Part shown: positions 19,055-26,437 of the stretch, one piece after another | Numbering within the stretch: position 1 is the first letter of the stretch | How the letters are laid out: each line of letters opens with the position of its first letter | DNA from: Obscuribacter phosphatis_A | Lineage (GTDB): Bacteria; Cyanobacteriota; Vampirovibrionia; Obscuribacterales; Obscuribacteraceae | DNA: 64,000 bases | Direction: 5' to 3' | Assembly (NCBI GenBank): GCA_017303615.1 | Contig: JAFLCK010000021.1 | Location: 35,307 to 99,306, forward strand | Notes under the pieces: generated by a model | The model's input: the letters and a program-made list of their open reading frames with translations, nothing else | The model's database searches: none | What the model was told of the DNA's origin: nothing | Made by a program: the position numbers and the translations under genes

Positions 19055-19445
19055 GTCAGTGTCCTTTCTGACCGTGCGACATGATGGAGGTCAAATGAAT
19101 GGAAGACATCTTCCCGGGGACGTGCCACTCCCCGTCCTCACGTATTAGAAGTCACTGACTTCACCAGCGGTGGCAGTAAGTGATAAATCCGCCGTAAGCC
19201 GGGTACGAAAGGCTTGATGCGCTCAGCCTCAATTGGGTAAAGAGCCAAGAGGAATAATCATTCAGTACCAAGGCAAGTGAATTACGATCAATTCCGTAAT
19301 CGGACGAATGGTGCAAGAGGCTGAAGCATCATAGCCGGAAGGCAAGCGGGTTGGCGCTTGGTCGTACCGATCGAGTGCGTGGTAGTGCCTGTCCGATGAT
19401 TCGCGTGGTAGCGAAAAGCTTGTCAGGCTGATTTCCTAAGAAGGT
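19055..19445 (+). ncRNA. 5' part of a probable group II intron
   Basis: The 420 bases between the orphan gene and IS66 have no ORF but much RNA structure. GTGCGAC at 19074 matches the group II intron 5' consensus. It follows directly after a small hairpin (GTCAG 19055-19059, CTGAC 19068-19072), the kind of site used by group IIC introns. Stems seen: CGGGGA 19115 with TCCCCG 19129; TCACT with AGTGA around CACC/GGTG near 19152-19183; GGTACGA 19202 with TCGTACC 19362; and GATGC-TCAGCCTC 19216-19230 with GAGGCTGA-GCATC 19317-19330, interrupted by one small bulge. No domain V and no reverse transcriptase are found, so the intron is truncated, probably by IS66. Confidence 0.5.
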
Positions 19446-19458
19446 TACCAAAAAGGGC

Positions 19459-20153
19459 TTACGCGCCCATCGGTGGAGACCAGTTCTGGGGAAGTAGCTG
19501 TTGAAGTTGGCTTGTTCTCAATCCGTTAATGCGTGCTAGGACGTTGGCATACCAGTCTACAGGGCTGATGCCATTGCGCTTAGCGGTAGCAATGAAAGAC
19601 AGATGGACCGCAATTGCCTTTGCACCCGAATCGGAGCTGGCGAAGAGGCTATTCATTTGAGAGAGGACTACTGGTTTAATGCTGCGCTCGCTTCCGTTAT
19701 TCGAGACTTCCACAAAGGGATAGTCGATGTAAACTTGCAGAGCGTTCCAGCGATTGAGAGCGTAAGCAATGGCTTCGCCAAGTTTTGTTTTCGGCAATAC
19801 CAGCCGAGACTGTTCAAGGAGCCAGTCTCTCAGAAGCGCCAGCTTTGGTTTAGAAAGTCTTTGCCTGAGATCGAGGCGGTCTTCAAGTCATATGGGTAAT
19901 CTGCGTCACCGCGATACACCCAAACGAAGTCTCGATGAGCTTTTCCCAGTCCCTTTTTGATTACCGGCATTGTGGTGGCGTCAGATTGAATTACTCTTCC
20001 CGAGAGAATTCGCTTAGACATTTTGGTAACTATGGGAGAGACAAGCTGCGCAATTTCCGCAAGCCAGCGAGACATCGATGTTCGATTGATGGGAAGACCG
20101 AGAGCCTTCAAAACTTCTAACGGAGTCTTTCTGGAAACGCCTAGAAAACCCCT
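19459..20153 (-). pseudogene. IS66 transposase TnpC remnant
   Basis: The remnant is in two frames. The 5' piece (about 19885-20153) has SMSRWLAEIAQLVSPI and SDATTMPVIKKGLGKAHRDF followed by WVYRGDADYPYD, the start of the catalytic region. The 3' piece (19459 to about 19885) has the IS66 C-terminus: KTKLGEAIAYALNRW, NNGSERSIKPV, the IETAKLNG-like FIATAKRNGISP, and NWSPP. About 60-70 residues normally found between these parts, with catalytic residues, are missing at the frame break near 19885. The first 180 or so residues (leucine zipper and zinc-finger region) are also missing; the remnant follows directly on the tnpB stop. Confidence 0.85.
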
Positions 20154-20555
20154 CTATGACTGTATCGCTCCAGAGACGAAGCTATTGCTTTGGTCAAGGC
20201 TATGGGGTAATCGATACCGCTGCCGGTGCCTAACACTGCTCAAGTCGATGCCATCAAGTATCAAATGCAAAGTAGCAGGCTCAATTTCTAGCCCGGCAGA
20301 ACTCACGTGCTCTAGGTCTGGAAACTGGAAGGTGCCTTTCTGGAGCACTTTGTAGAACATGGCGTAGCCACTGTTGTCCCAGAAGACGCACTTGATTCTA
20401 TCTGCCCTCTTATTCTTGAACACGAAGAGATACCCGCTCAGCGGATTAAGGTGTATGGTTGCTCTGATCACTGATTGCAAAGAATTAAATGACCTGCGCA
20501 TGTCGGTATCCTGAGTGCAAAGAAAGACTCGCGTTTGACTTGGTAAGCTAATCAC
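20154..20555 (-). CDS. tnpB: IS66 accessory protein TnpB (Orf2)
   Basis: A 133-residue protein with the TnpB pattern: opening ISLPSQTRVFLCTQDTDMRRSF (shown here only as the opening and the DMR motif), then HLNPLSGYLFVFKNKRADRIK and a C-terminal LILDGIDLSS. TnpB is required for IS66 transposition, but its biochemical role is not settled. The GTG start overlaps the TGA stop of tnpA by the GTGA arrangement, indicating translational coupling. The length is normal and no stop interrupts it, so this is the only intact gene of the element. Confidence 0.85.
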   Translation of the reverse strand: MISLPSQTRVFLCTQDTDMRRSFNSLQSVIRATIHLNPLSGYLFVFKNKRADRIKCVFWDNSGYAMFYKVLQKGTFQFPDLEHVSSAGLEIEPATLHLILDGIDLSSVRHRQRYRLPHSLDQSNSFVSGAIQS

Positions 20556-20902
20556 AATGCCACCTCTCGAAGAACCAGAACGATCTCTTTCAAAGACTCT
20601 CTATCGATGCCGACAAAGATTTTTACAGTTCGTGCGGCAAGATCTAATTCAGCAACAGCTGGTTGCGAATTTGTCTCTGCGCAAATCTTCACTGGATGCT
20701 GCAGCTGAGCCACCGGCATGAAGACAGGAATGCTATCGGTCTCAGGCTTCGCGCTCTTTTCCTGATCTCACCGCTGAATAACTTTCTTCCACGAGGGAAA
20801 AGTATTCGGATTCAGACTTTCTCTCATGCAAAAGGCATTCTGGCTCAATCCTCTACCAATCCGCGCAGCAAGTACCTTCTTCCAGAAAGTCTCTAATGAC
20901 AG
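20552..20902 (-). pseudogene. IS66 TnpA remnant with an in-frame stop
   Basis: The frame after a TAA at 20905-20903 reads ETFWKKVLAARIGRGLSQNA, then SLNPNTFPSWKKVIQR, a helix-turn-helix-like IS66 Orf1 pattern. A TGA follows at 20770-20768. The same frame then continues (KICAETNSQPAVAELDL to REVAL) to the stop overlapping tnpB. One nonsense mutation therefore splits an otherwise complete gene of about 116 codons. No clear start codon is visible; CTG or an internal ATG at 20827 are the options. Confidence 0.75.
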
Positions 20903-21047
20903 TTAAGTTTCGCCCTTGACACGTGGGTCTGCCGATCAAACGCCCACACTTGATGCCAAACAATTATTGACAAGGGCCCGGCGTACGTTCTCGGTCCATT
21001 GCTGCTCAGACCCATTCTTGCAGTAAGCCGCGCGACGAGAAAATTGA

Positions 21048-22211
21048 CTAGCGCTGCTTGACCTTGAACATGCCACCTAATATAGTGCAGGCTCTTTCGA
21101 CATCAGCCTCGGTGGTATCTTTACCCAAAGAAATGCGCAAAGAGCCCATGGCTTTATCGTGACTCAAGCCGATTGCCTTTAAGACCGCAGACGGTTCGAT
21201 TATGCCGCGGTGGCAGGCGCTGCCGCTCGATACAGCCAGACCTTTCAGGTCGCCTTTCATCACCAGCGCCTCGCCTTCGTATCCCTCGGCGCAAATGCTC
21301 AAATGTCCGGGCAAGCGCAGCTCTAGCTCTTGCGGTCCGGTAATTTCAACACCGCCCAAGTCTTTTACGGCAGCCAGCAAGCGCTTTTGATAGCGGCGCA
21401 GACGTTCTTCTGCTTCAGCTTGTTCAAGGCGCGCCAGACGTGCGGCTTCGCCTAGTGCAACTATGTTTGCCAGAGGCTCGGTACCGGGCATCAGCCCCAT
21501 TTCTTGACCGCCGCCAAAAATAATGGGCATAACATTGACCAGCCGCCGCAAGAATAGCGCACCAATGCCTTTAGGTGCGCCAAACTTGTGCCCAGAAAAA
21601 GAAATAGCCGAAAGCGGCAGCTCTTTCATGTCAACTTTGAGCTTACCAATCACTTGCACACTATCACTGTGATGGAAAATCTCTCGCCCCTGTCGCTTTG
21701 CCTCATCTTGCACCAACTGGCAGATGGTCTGCATCGGCTCGACAGTGCCTATCTCGTTATTGGCCCACATTATTGAAACCATCGAAGCCCCTTCGCGAAG
21801 AGCCTTTTCTAGCTTATCGAGGTCGACTATACCAGCCTTATCGACCGGCAAGTAAGTCACCTTAAAGCCGCTGCTCTCTAGATATTGCGCCGGGCCGGTC
21901 ACCGACGGATGCTCGATGGCAGAAACCACCAGGTTGCGGTTCAAGCCATTGGCTTCGACAAAGCGAGCCCGCCCCAAAAGAGCTACATTGTTTGCCAGGG
22001 TGCCGCAAGAAGCAAAATAAATCTCATTGGGCTCGCAACCGATAAGTTCAGCAGTCTCCTGCCGGGCTTTATCCATAGCGGCGCGGGCTTCCCGCCCCTT
22101 TGCATGTATCGAGCTAGGATTTCCGAACTTATCTTGCAAAAACGGCAGCATTGCCTCCAATACCTCGGGTCTAACCTTTGTAGTGGCGCTATTGTCTAGA
22201 TAAATCGACAT
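21048..22211 (-). CDS. Cysteine desulfurase (NifS/IscS family)
   Basis: A PLP enzyme that removes sulfur from L-cysteine as a protein-bound persulfide for Fe-S cluster, thiamine or tRNA thiolation pathways. Motifs: opening IYLDNSATTKVRPEV, HSDSVQVIGK, the PLP Lys in SFSGHKFGAPKGIGAL and the mobile-loop Cys in SSGSACHRG. About 387 residues, normal length. The ATG at 22211 is preferred over the GTG at 22220 because family members begin a few residues before YLDN and GAGG lies directly upstream. No scaffold gene (iscU or nifU) is adjacent. It is divergent from an ABC transporter gene, 48 bases away. A truncated paralogue lies at 15145-15569. Confidence 0.93.
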   Translation of the reverse strand: MSIYLDNSATTKVRPEVLEAMLPFLQDKFGNPSSIHAKGREARAAMDKARQETAELIGCEPNEIYFASCGTLANNVALLGRARFVEANGLNRNLVVSAIEHPSVTGPAQYLESSGFKVTYLPVDKAGIVDLDKLEKALREGASMVSIMWANNEIGTVEPMQTICQLVQDEAKRQGREIFHHSDSVQVIGKLKVDMKELPLSAISFSGHKFGAPKGIGALFLRRLVNVMPIIFGGGQEMGLMPGTEPLANIVALGEAARLARLEQAEAEERLRRYQKRLLAAVKDLGGVEITGPQELELRLPGHLSICAEGYEGEALVMKGDLKGLAVSSGSACHRGIIEPSAVLKAIGLSHDKAMGSLRISLGKDTTEADVERACTILGGMFKVKQR

Positions 22212-22259
22212 CTTCCTCACACCTTACAGTCTTGCCAACATGGTAACATCTCTTACTTA

Positions 22260-23273
22260 ATGGCAGCCCGCTTTACTATCCTTTTTCTTTGTCTCACCCT
22301 GGCTCTCATCGCCAATCTTTGCCTGGGAGAAACTTGTGTTGATCCGATCACGGCGCTAAAGACGGCGTTTAGCGGCACGGGCGAACTGGCTGCCGTACTC
22401 AACGAGATTAGAATACCGAGACTGCTTAGCGCCATGCTCACCGGCATTTATTTGAGTTTGTCGGGCTATCTTTTGCAAAAGCTTTCGCGCAATTATCTAG
22501 CCGACCCTTACCTAACAGGCGTGTCGAGCGGGGCGGCGCTTGGGGTGGCGGCGGCATTGCTGCTCGGTTTAGACCTAAGCTTGGTACCTCTGGTTGCCAT
22601 TATCGGTGGTATCAGCACTTCTACCACTGTCATCGTTCTATCGCGCCGCAGTGCCACCGGCCACGGCGGCACCCACGGACTATCAATTACCCGTTTACTT
22701 TTAGCCGGCATAGCTCTTTCATCCGTGGCGCAAGCAGCCATCAATTTGATGATGCACATCTTTGGTACGCAGAGTATGTCGCAGGGTCTCAATCTTTGGC
22801 TGATGGGCGGACTGAGCGGGCGCACCTGGAGCGAACTTTTGCCGCCCCTGCTTTATTCTATACCGGCCCTGGCAGTTGCCCTATTTTCAGGCAAACAGCT
22901 AAGGCTCTTGAGTTTAGGGGAAGAGACGGCAGCCGCCCTTGGCTTGAATGTGGGCAGAGCGCAGCTAATTATTTTGGCAGCCGCGGTTATGCTGACCGCC
23001 TCAGCCACATCTATCGCGGGGCTGGTGGGCTTTGTCGGACTAATCGCCCCCTATCTGGCCAGGCAGATATTTAAAGGTTCTGAGAGCGTGCAGATTGTCA
23101 GCGTGCTTGCCATAGGCGCGGTGCTCACACTCTTTGCCGATCTTGCCGCCCGCACCCTCATAGCCGCGCAAGAGCTGCCTTTGGGCAGCCTTATGGCGGT
23201 TCTGGGCGGGCCTTTCTTTATCTACTTACTTGCCGGAATAGATAGAGTTTCGGAAAGCAGCGAGGAAGCCTAA
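22260..23273 (+). CDS. FecCD/BtuC-type ABC transporter permease
   Basis: A 337-residue polytopic inner-membrane protein of the FecCD family, which imports iron siderophores, haem or cobalamin. Seen motifs: the opening ALSTAL-type LNEIRIPRLLSAML, the GVSSGAALGVAAALLLG helix, the cytoplasmic LGLNVGRAQ loop and SIAGLVGFVGLIAPYLAR, which contains the coupling helix. About 10 hydrophobic helices. It is followed after 1 base by its ATPase gene. The substrate-binding protein and any TonB receptor are not in the window, so the substrate cannot be decided. Confidence 0.9.
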   Translation: MAARFTILFLCLTLALIANLCLGETCVDPITALKTAFSGTGELAAVLNEIRIPRLLSAMLTGIYLSLSGYLLQKLSRNYLADPYLTGVSSGAALGVAAALLLGLDLSLVPLVAIIGGISTSTTVIVLSRRSATGHGGTHGLSITRLLLAGIALSSVAQAAINLMMHIFGTQSMSQGLNLWLMGGLSGRTWSELLPPLLYSIPALAVALFSGKQLRLLSLGEETAAALGLNVGRAQLIILAAAVMLTASATSIAGLVGFVGLIAPYLARQIFKGSESVQIVSVLAIGAVLTLFADLAARTLIAAQELPLGSLMAVLGGPFFIYLLAGIDRVSESSEEA

Positions 23274-23274
23274 G

Positions 23275-24048
23275 ATGATTAAGCTGCAAACCAGATCTTT
23301 AAGCTTGGGCTTTGCTCAGCCTCTATTTAGAGACCTCGACCTTAGTTTAGAGTCGGGGCGCATCACGGCGATAATGGGACCGAACGGTTGCGGCAAGTCG
23401 ACCTTAATTAGGGCACTGGCAAGACTAAAGAAACCGCAACGAGGCACTGTCGAGTTAAATGGGCAAGACATATGGCAGATGTCGGCACGAGACTTTGCCG
23501 CCAAAGTGGCCTGTGTGCCCCAGAGCATGCAGCTGCCCGACGAATTGAAAGTTTTTGACTTGGTGACCTTGGGTCGTAACCCGCACCAAAAGTGGTGGCA
23601 GTCTAAACTAAAAGAAAACGAGCAAGCCCAAACCGAAAGCATTTTGCAAAGGCTAGAGCTGACCTCACTCAAAAACAAATATCTCAATGAACTTTCGGGC
23701 GGCGAAAGACAGCGGGCGATTATCGCCATGGCTCTCAATCAGGCACCTTCCCTTTTACTTTTAGATGAACCAACCACCGGGCTTGATTTTCACCATCAAG
23801 TGGAAATACTGCAGCATCTAAAGGCTATGAAAGAATCCTGCGGTCTAGCAATTGGCATAGTCTTGCACGACCTCAACTTTGCCGCACGGTTAGCCGATCA
23901 GGTTCTGCTTATCAAAAATGAAAAACTTTTGCAGGGCGACCTGCAAACTGTCTTTACATCAGCCAATCTGAAAGAGTTCTTTCAAGTAGATGTGGCTTCC
24001 TTCAAAGTCGAAGAAAGCCACATTTATTATCTTAGAGATTTTATCTGA
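23275..24048 (+). CDS. ABC transporter ATP-binding protein (FecE/BtuD type)
   Basis: A 257-residue ATPase that powers the adjacent permease. The Walker A motif is GPNGCGKST, the signature LSGGERQRA, Walker B LLLLDEPTTGLD and the switch His lies in GIVLHDLNFAARLADQ, typical of iron/cobalamin importers. The start lies 1 base after the permease stop, so the two are cotranscribed and probably coupled. The C-terminal part (VDVASFKVEES) is short, as in FecE. The gene converges on the GWGN-rich hypothetical gene 15 bases later. Confidence 0.93.
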   Translation: MIKLQTRSLSLGFAQPLFRDLDLSLESGRITAIMGPNGCGKSTLIRALARLKKPQRGTVELNGQDIWQMSARDFAAKVACVPQSMQLPDELKVFDLVTLGRNPHQKWWQSKLKENEQAQTESILQRLELTSLKNKYLNELSGGERQRAIIAMALNQAPSLLLLDEPTTGLDFHHQVEILQHLKAMKESCGLAIGIVLHDLNFAARLADQVLLIKNEKLLQGDLQTVFTSANLKEFFQVDVASFKVEESHIYYLRDFI

Positions 24049-24063
24049 AGAGATTTTATCTAA

Positions 24064-24885
24064 TTAGAAGCCCAGATTGGCGAAGATACTGATGTTGTTG
24101 CGGTTGCCGCCTCTCCAGTTCTGCACCGGTCTGTACTGAGGTCTATTCCACCAGTTATTCTGCTGATAATAGCCATTATCTTGGTTGTAATAGCCGTTAT
24201 TCCAGCCACTATTCCAGGTATTGCCCCAGCCGTTGTTACCCCAGCCGTTATCCCAACCGTTGTTGCCCCAACCGCTGTTCCAGGTATTACCCCAGCCGCC
24301 AGGATTGAATATAGCAGCGCCTCTGCCGTCCCAAAGATTTTTGATGGCAGCCACACCGATACCGGCTCTCAGCACAGGGGCGACATAATCGTTCATGAAA
24401 TCTCTAAAGCCATTGCTGCGGCGTCCGTGACTATAGTCACCGCTGTAATATGTATCGTCACGGTCATAAACTGGGCGATAACGACGACCATCGTCACAGC
24501 GACCGGTGTTGAAGCAGCCTCTGGGCTCAACATAGTTGCCATACTCGCGCTCAAACTGTCTTTGCTGCATCGATCTCAGATAGGCTCTTTCTTGCGATGC
24601 AAAGGCAGCCTCGTTAGCGGCAAAACAATTGGGACCGCGTCCCATATAACCTTGCTCACCGCCCAGATAAACGTTCTGAGCATGAATAATGATTGGGCGA
24701 CCGTCAGAACTGCGGCTATAGAGTTCAACGTCGCGATTGCGGTCATTGCCGTTATTGCAAGCTCTATCGCGCTGGCAGTTGACGTTTCTATCAGCCATAT
24801 CGACTACTGGCGGCAGATCAGACCGATGGGTCTCAAAGTTGTCCACGGGGCTATGGTCGCGAACTCGGGATTCTTTCCATGTCAT
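24064..24885 (-). CDS. Low-complexity protein with a Gly-Trp-Asn-rich tail
   Basis: A 273-residue protein without a signal peptide. The N-terminal half is hydrophilic with many Asp/Arg/Asn. A central stretch (FRDFMNDYVAPVLRAGIGVA) may form a helix. The C-terminal 80 residues are built of short GWGN/GWNN/NNGW units, then Tyr/Gln/Asn and RPQYRP-type repeats, and are probably disordered and prone to phase separation or aggregation. GGAG lies about 11 bases before the ATG. I recognise no family. The antisense strand is open for 249 codons because of the biased composition, but that is a shadow. Confidence 0.7.
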   Translation of the reverse strand: MTWKESRVRDHSPVDNFETHRSDLPPVVDMADRNVNCQRDRACNNGNDRNRDVELYSRSSDGRPIIIHAQNVYLGGEQGYMGRGPNCFAANEAAFASQERAYLRSMQQRQFEREYGNYVEPRGCFNTGRCDDGRRYRPVYDRDDTYYSGDYSHGRRSNGFRDFMNDYVAPVLRAGIGVAAIKNLWDGRGAAIFNPGGWGNTWNSGWGNNGWDNGWGNNGWGNTWNSGWNNGYYNQDNGYYQQNNWWNRPQYRPVQNWRGGNRNNISIFANLGF

Positions 24886-25025
24886 CTTGGGGGGTTCTCC
24901 AACTATTACAAAGCACCGCCTGTGCTTTGAGCTGCCTTATACATCTATCAAACACCTCTGCACCATGCCCAGTCAATGGGAAAATTCCCACCGCCGATGA
25001 TTACAGCGGTCAAATCTAGAAAGTG

Positions 25026-25667
25026 TTATCGAGACAACAATTGCCAAATCTTCGGGACAAATACAAAGGCGGCTACGGCAACCGCCGTCAAAGCCGAAAA
25101 CATAACGGCAGCCGCCGCAGTGTCTTTGGCATAACGAGCGCTGAGGTGATAGCGGTAATTGGCTTGAATGTCCACCATGTGCTCAATGGCAGTGTTGAGA
25201 AATTCGGAGACGATGACGAGCCCTATAGAAAAGATGAGCAAGGCATAGCCCCAGGCTTCTACCTGCAAGAACCAAGCCAGGGCGAGCACCACCGGTGTGG
25301 CACAAAAATGAATACGCAAATTGCGCTGTGCCAGTGCCACTTTTACGCCATTGAAAGCGTGATAGAAAGACTCAAAAACAGAGCCGGAGCGGCTGCACTT
25401 ATGATTCCAATCATCTAGAGAAATCAATACAGGCGACTCTGAATCGGAAGCTTTATCGACAGACTGCGGCACTTTACCTGGGTTTGCATCTTTAGGGTCG
25501 GCACCTTTAGGGGCTGCGCTAGTATCTGCCTCCGCACTGGCATCTCTTAAGCCGGTATCTCTTGAGCTTACATCTCTTAAGCCGGTATCAGGAGCCGGCA
25601 CAAAACCTGGTTCTGTTGAACCGGGCTCGGTCGAGCCAATTTCACCCTTATTTTTCTCAAGTGTCAC
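25026..25667 (-). CDS. dgkA: Diacylglycerol/undecaprenol kinase with a disordered N-terminus
   Basis: The last 115 residues are a DgkA-family integral membrane kinase that phosphorylates diacylglycerol or undecaprenol to recycle lipids. Three hydrophobic helices and the motifs ARN-like AQRNLRIH, EFLNTAIEHMVD and ARYAKDTAAAAV are present, with the catalytic Glu and Asp. The first 95 or so residues are low complexity with short duplications (STEPG twice, DTGLRD twice) and are probably disordered. The GTG start at 25667 has only a weak Shine-Dalgarno sequence, so part of this extension may be untranslated. It lies 136 bases after ybeY, the usual ybeY-dgkA order. Confidence 0.85.
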   Translation of the reverse strand: MTLEKNKGEIGSTEPGSTEPGFVPAPDTGLRDVSSRDTGLRDASAEADTSAAPKGADPKDANPGKVPQSVDKASDSESPVLISLDDWNHKCSRSGSVFESFYHAFNGVKVALAQRNLRIHFCATPVVLALAWFLQVEAWGYALLIFSIGLVIVSEFLNTAIEHMVDIQANYRYHLSARYAKDTAAAAVMFSALTAVAVAAFVFVPKIWQLLSR

Positions 25668-25803
25668 CGGTCGATGTTACCTATTAGATGTTGCCTGAAG
25701 ATGTTGGCTGCAGATTTTGGCTATGGCGATAGAGATCTGAAAATCTAAGAGATCTAAAAATCTAAATGCCTAAAGCACCCATAGGCATTTTACTTGACAA
25801 CCA

Positions 25804-26280
25804 TCATCTTTTAATGCCGACCTCATCTAATATTTTGTTTTGGTAACCAAACATTACCTTTTCTTGGGCCGGGGTCTCGTGGTCAAAGCCCAAAATATGC
25901 AAAAGACCATGAGCAAACAAGAAAGCCATCTCACGTCGCAAGGAATGTCCATATTCTTCAGCTTGGGCGGCAGCTCTCTCAACACTTATATAGAGTTCGC
26001 CCAGTTGCCAGCCTTCTTCATCTTTCATATCCAGCGAAAAACTGAGCACATCGGTGGCTTTGTCTATGCCTCTGTAGAGCCCGTTTAGCTCGGCTATGCG
26101 CTTATTTGAGACCAGTACGCAAGATAACTCACCTTGGCAGAGAGCCTCATGCTCGCCCTGCCGCTTCTTATCGGCACCAAACAGTTTGGTGAGAGCATCC
26201 GCCACAGAGCGGCAGTCTGTCTCAAACTCAGCCATATCGACGCTGTAGCGTCTTTGCCTGTTATGAAAGTAAATATCCAA
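25804..26280 (-). CDS. ybeY: Endoribonuclease YbeY
   Basis: A 158-residue zinc-dependent RNase that acts in 16S rRNA 3' maturation and ribosome quality control. The diagnostic motif HGLLHILGFDH (three His for the metal) is present, and the upstream region has ATDVLSFSLD and LGELYISVE. The start is TTG with AAGGA 9 bases upstream. The gene is divergent from rimP, with a 157-base spacer, and is followed by dgkA, the conserved neighbour in many bacteria. Confidence 0.95.
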   Translation of the reverse strand: MDIYFHNRQRRYSVDMAEFETDCRSVADALTKLFGADKKRQGEHEALCQGELSCVLVSNKRIAELNGLYRGIDKATDVLSFSLDMKDEEGWQLGELYISVERAAAQAEEYGHSLRREMAFLFAHGLLHILGFDHETPAQEKVMFGYQNKILDEVGIKR

Positions 26281-26342
26281 ATGACGAATCCTTAATTAAA
26301 CCGACAATTAAAAGTCATTATCCATATTGACCAATACAACTG

Positions 26343-26351
26343 TGCTATTAT
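26343..26351 (+). promoter_or_regulatory. Extended -10 promoter of the rimP-nusA-infB operon
   Basis: TGCTATTAT matches an extended -10 element (TGn plus TATTAT, 26346-26351). A TTGACC lies 13 bases upstream, too close for a standard -35, so the extended -10 would do most of the work. Transcription should begin near 26357, only 13 or so bases before the leader terminator. Confidence 0.5.
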
Positions 26352-26369
26352 GCCGCGTTAAGGAATTCA

Positions 26370-26404
26370 GTCGTAGGCTAGAGCTTAGCCTACGGCATTT
26401 TTTT
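26370..26404 (+). terminator. Intrinsic terminator in the rimP-nusA leader
   Basis: An 11-bp stem (26370-26380 with 26386-26396, including one G-U pair; core CGTAGGCTA/TAGCCTACG), a 5-base GAGCT loop, then seven T residues at 26398-26404. It is a textbook intrinsic terminator lying between the promoter and rimP and pointing into the operon. No gene ends just before it on the plus strand, because ybeY runs the other way. It therefore looks like an attenuator. NusA stimulates pausing at such hairpins, so autoregulation is plausible. Confidence 0.75.
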
Positions 26405-26437
26405 GTTTACTGATAACCCAATTTTCAATTTATTTAG

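Larger units (their letters stand above)
19459..20905 (-). mobile_element. Decayed IS66-family insertion sequence
   Basis: Three minus-strand genes in the usual IS66 order (tnpA, tnpB, tnpC) are recognisable. tnpA has an in-frame stop, tnpB is intact, and tnpC lacks its N-terminal part and an internal segment. I could not identify the terminal inverted repeats, so the outer limits are those of the coding remnants. The element can no longer move by itself. Confidence 0.85.

Noticed and set aside
24181..24930. 249-codon plus-strand open frame opposite the GWGN protein
   Set aside because: Long Val/Ile/Thr runs arise from the antisense of repetitive Gly/Asn/Trp codons; the minus frame has the Shine-Dalgarno sequence.
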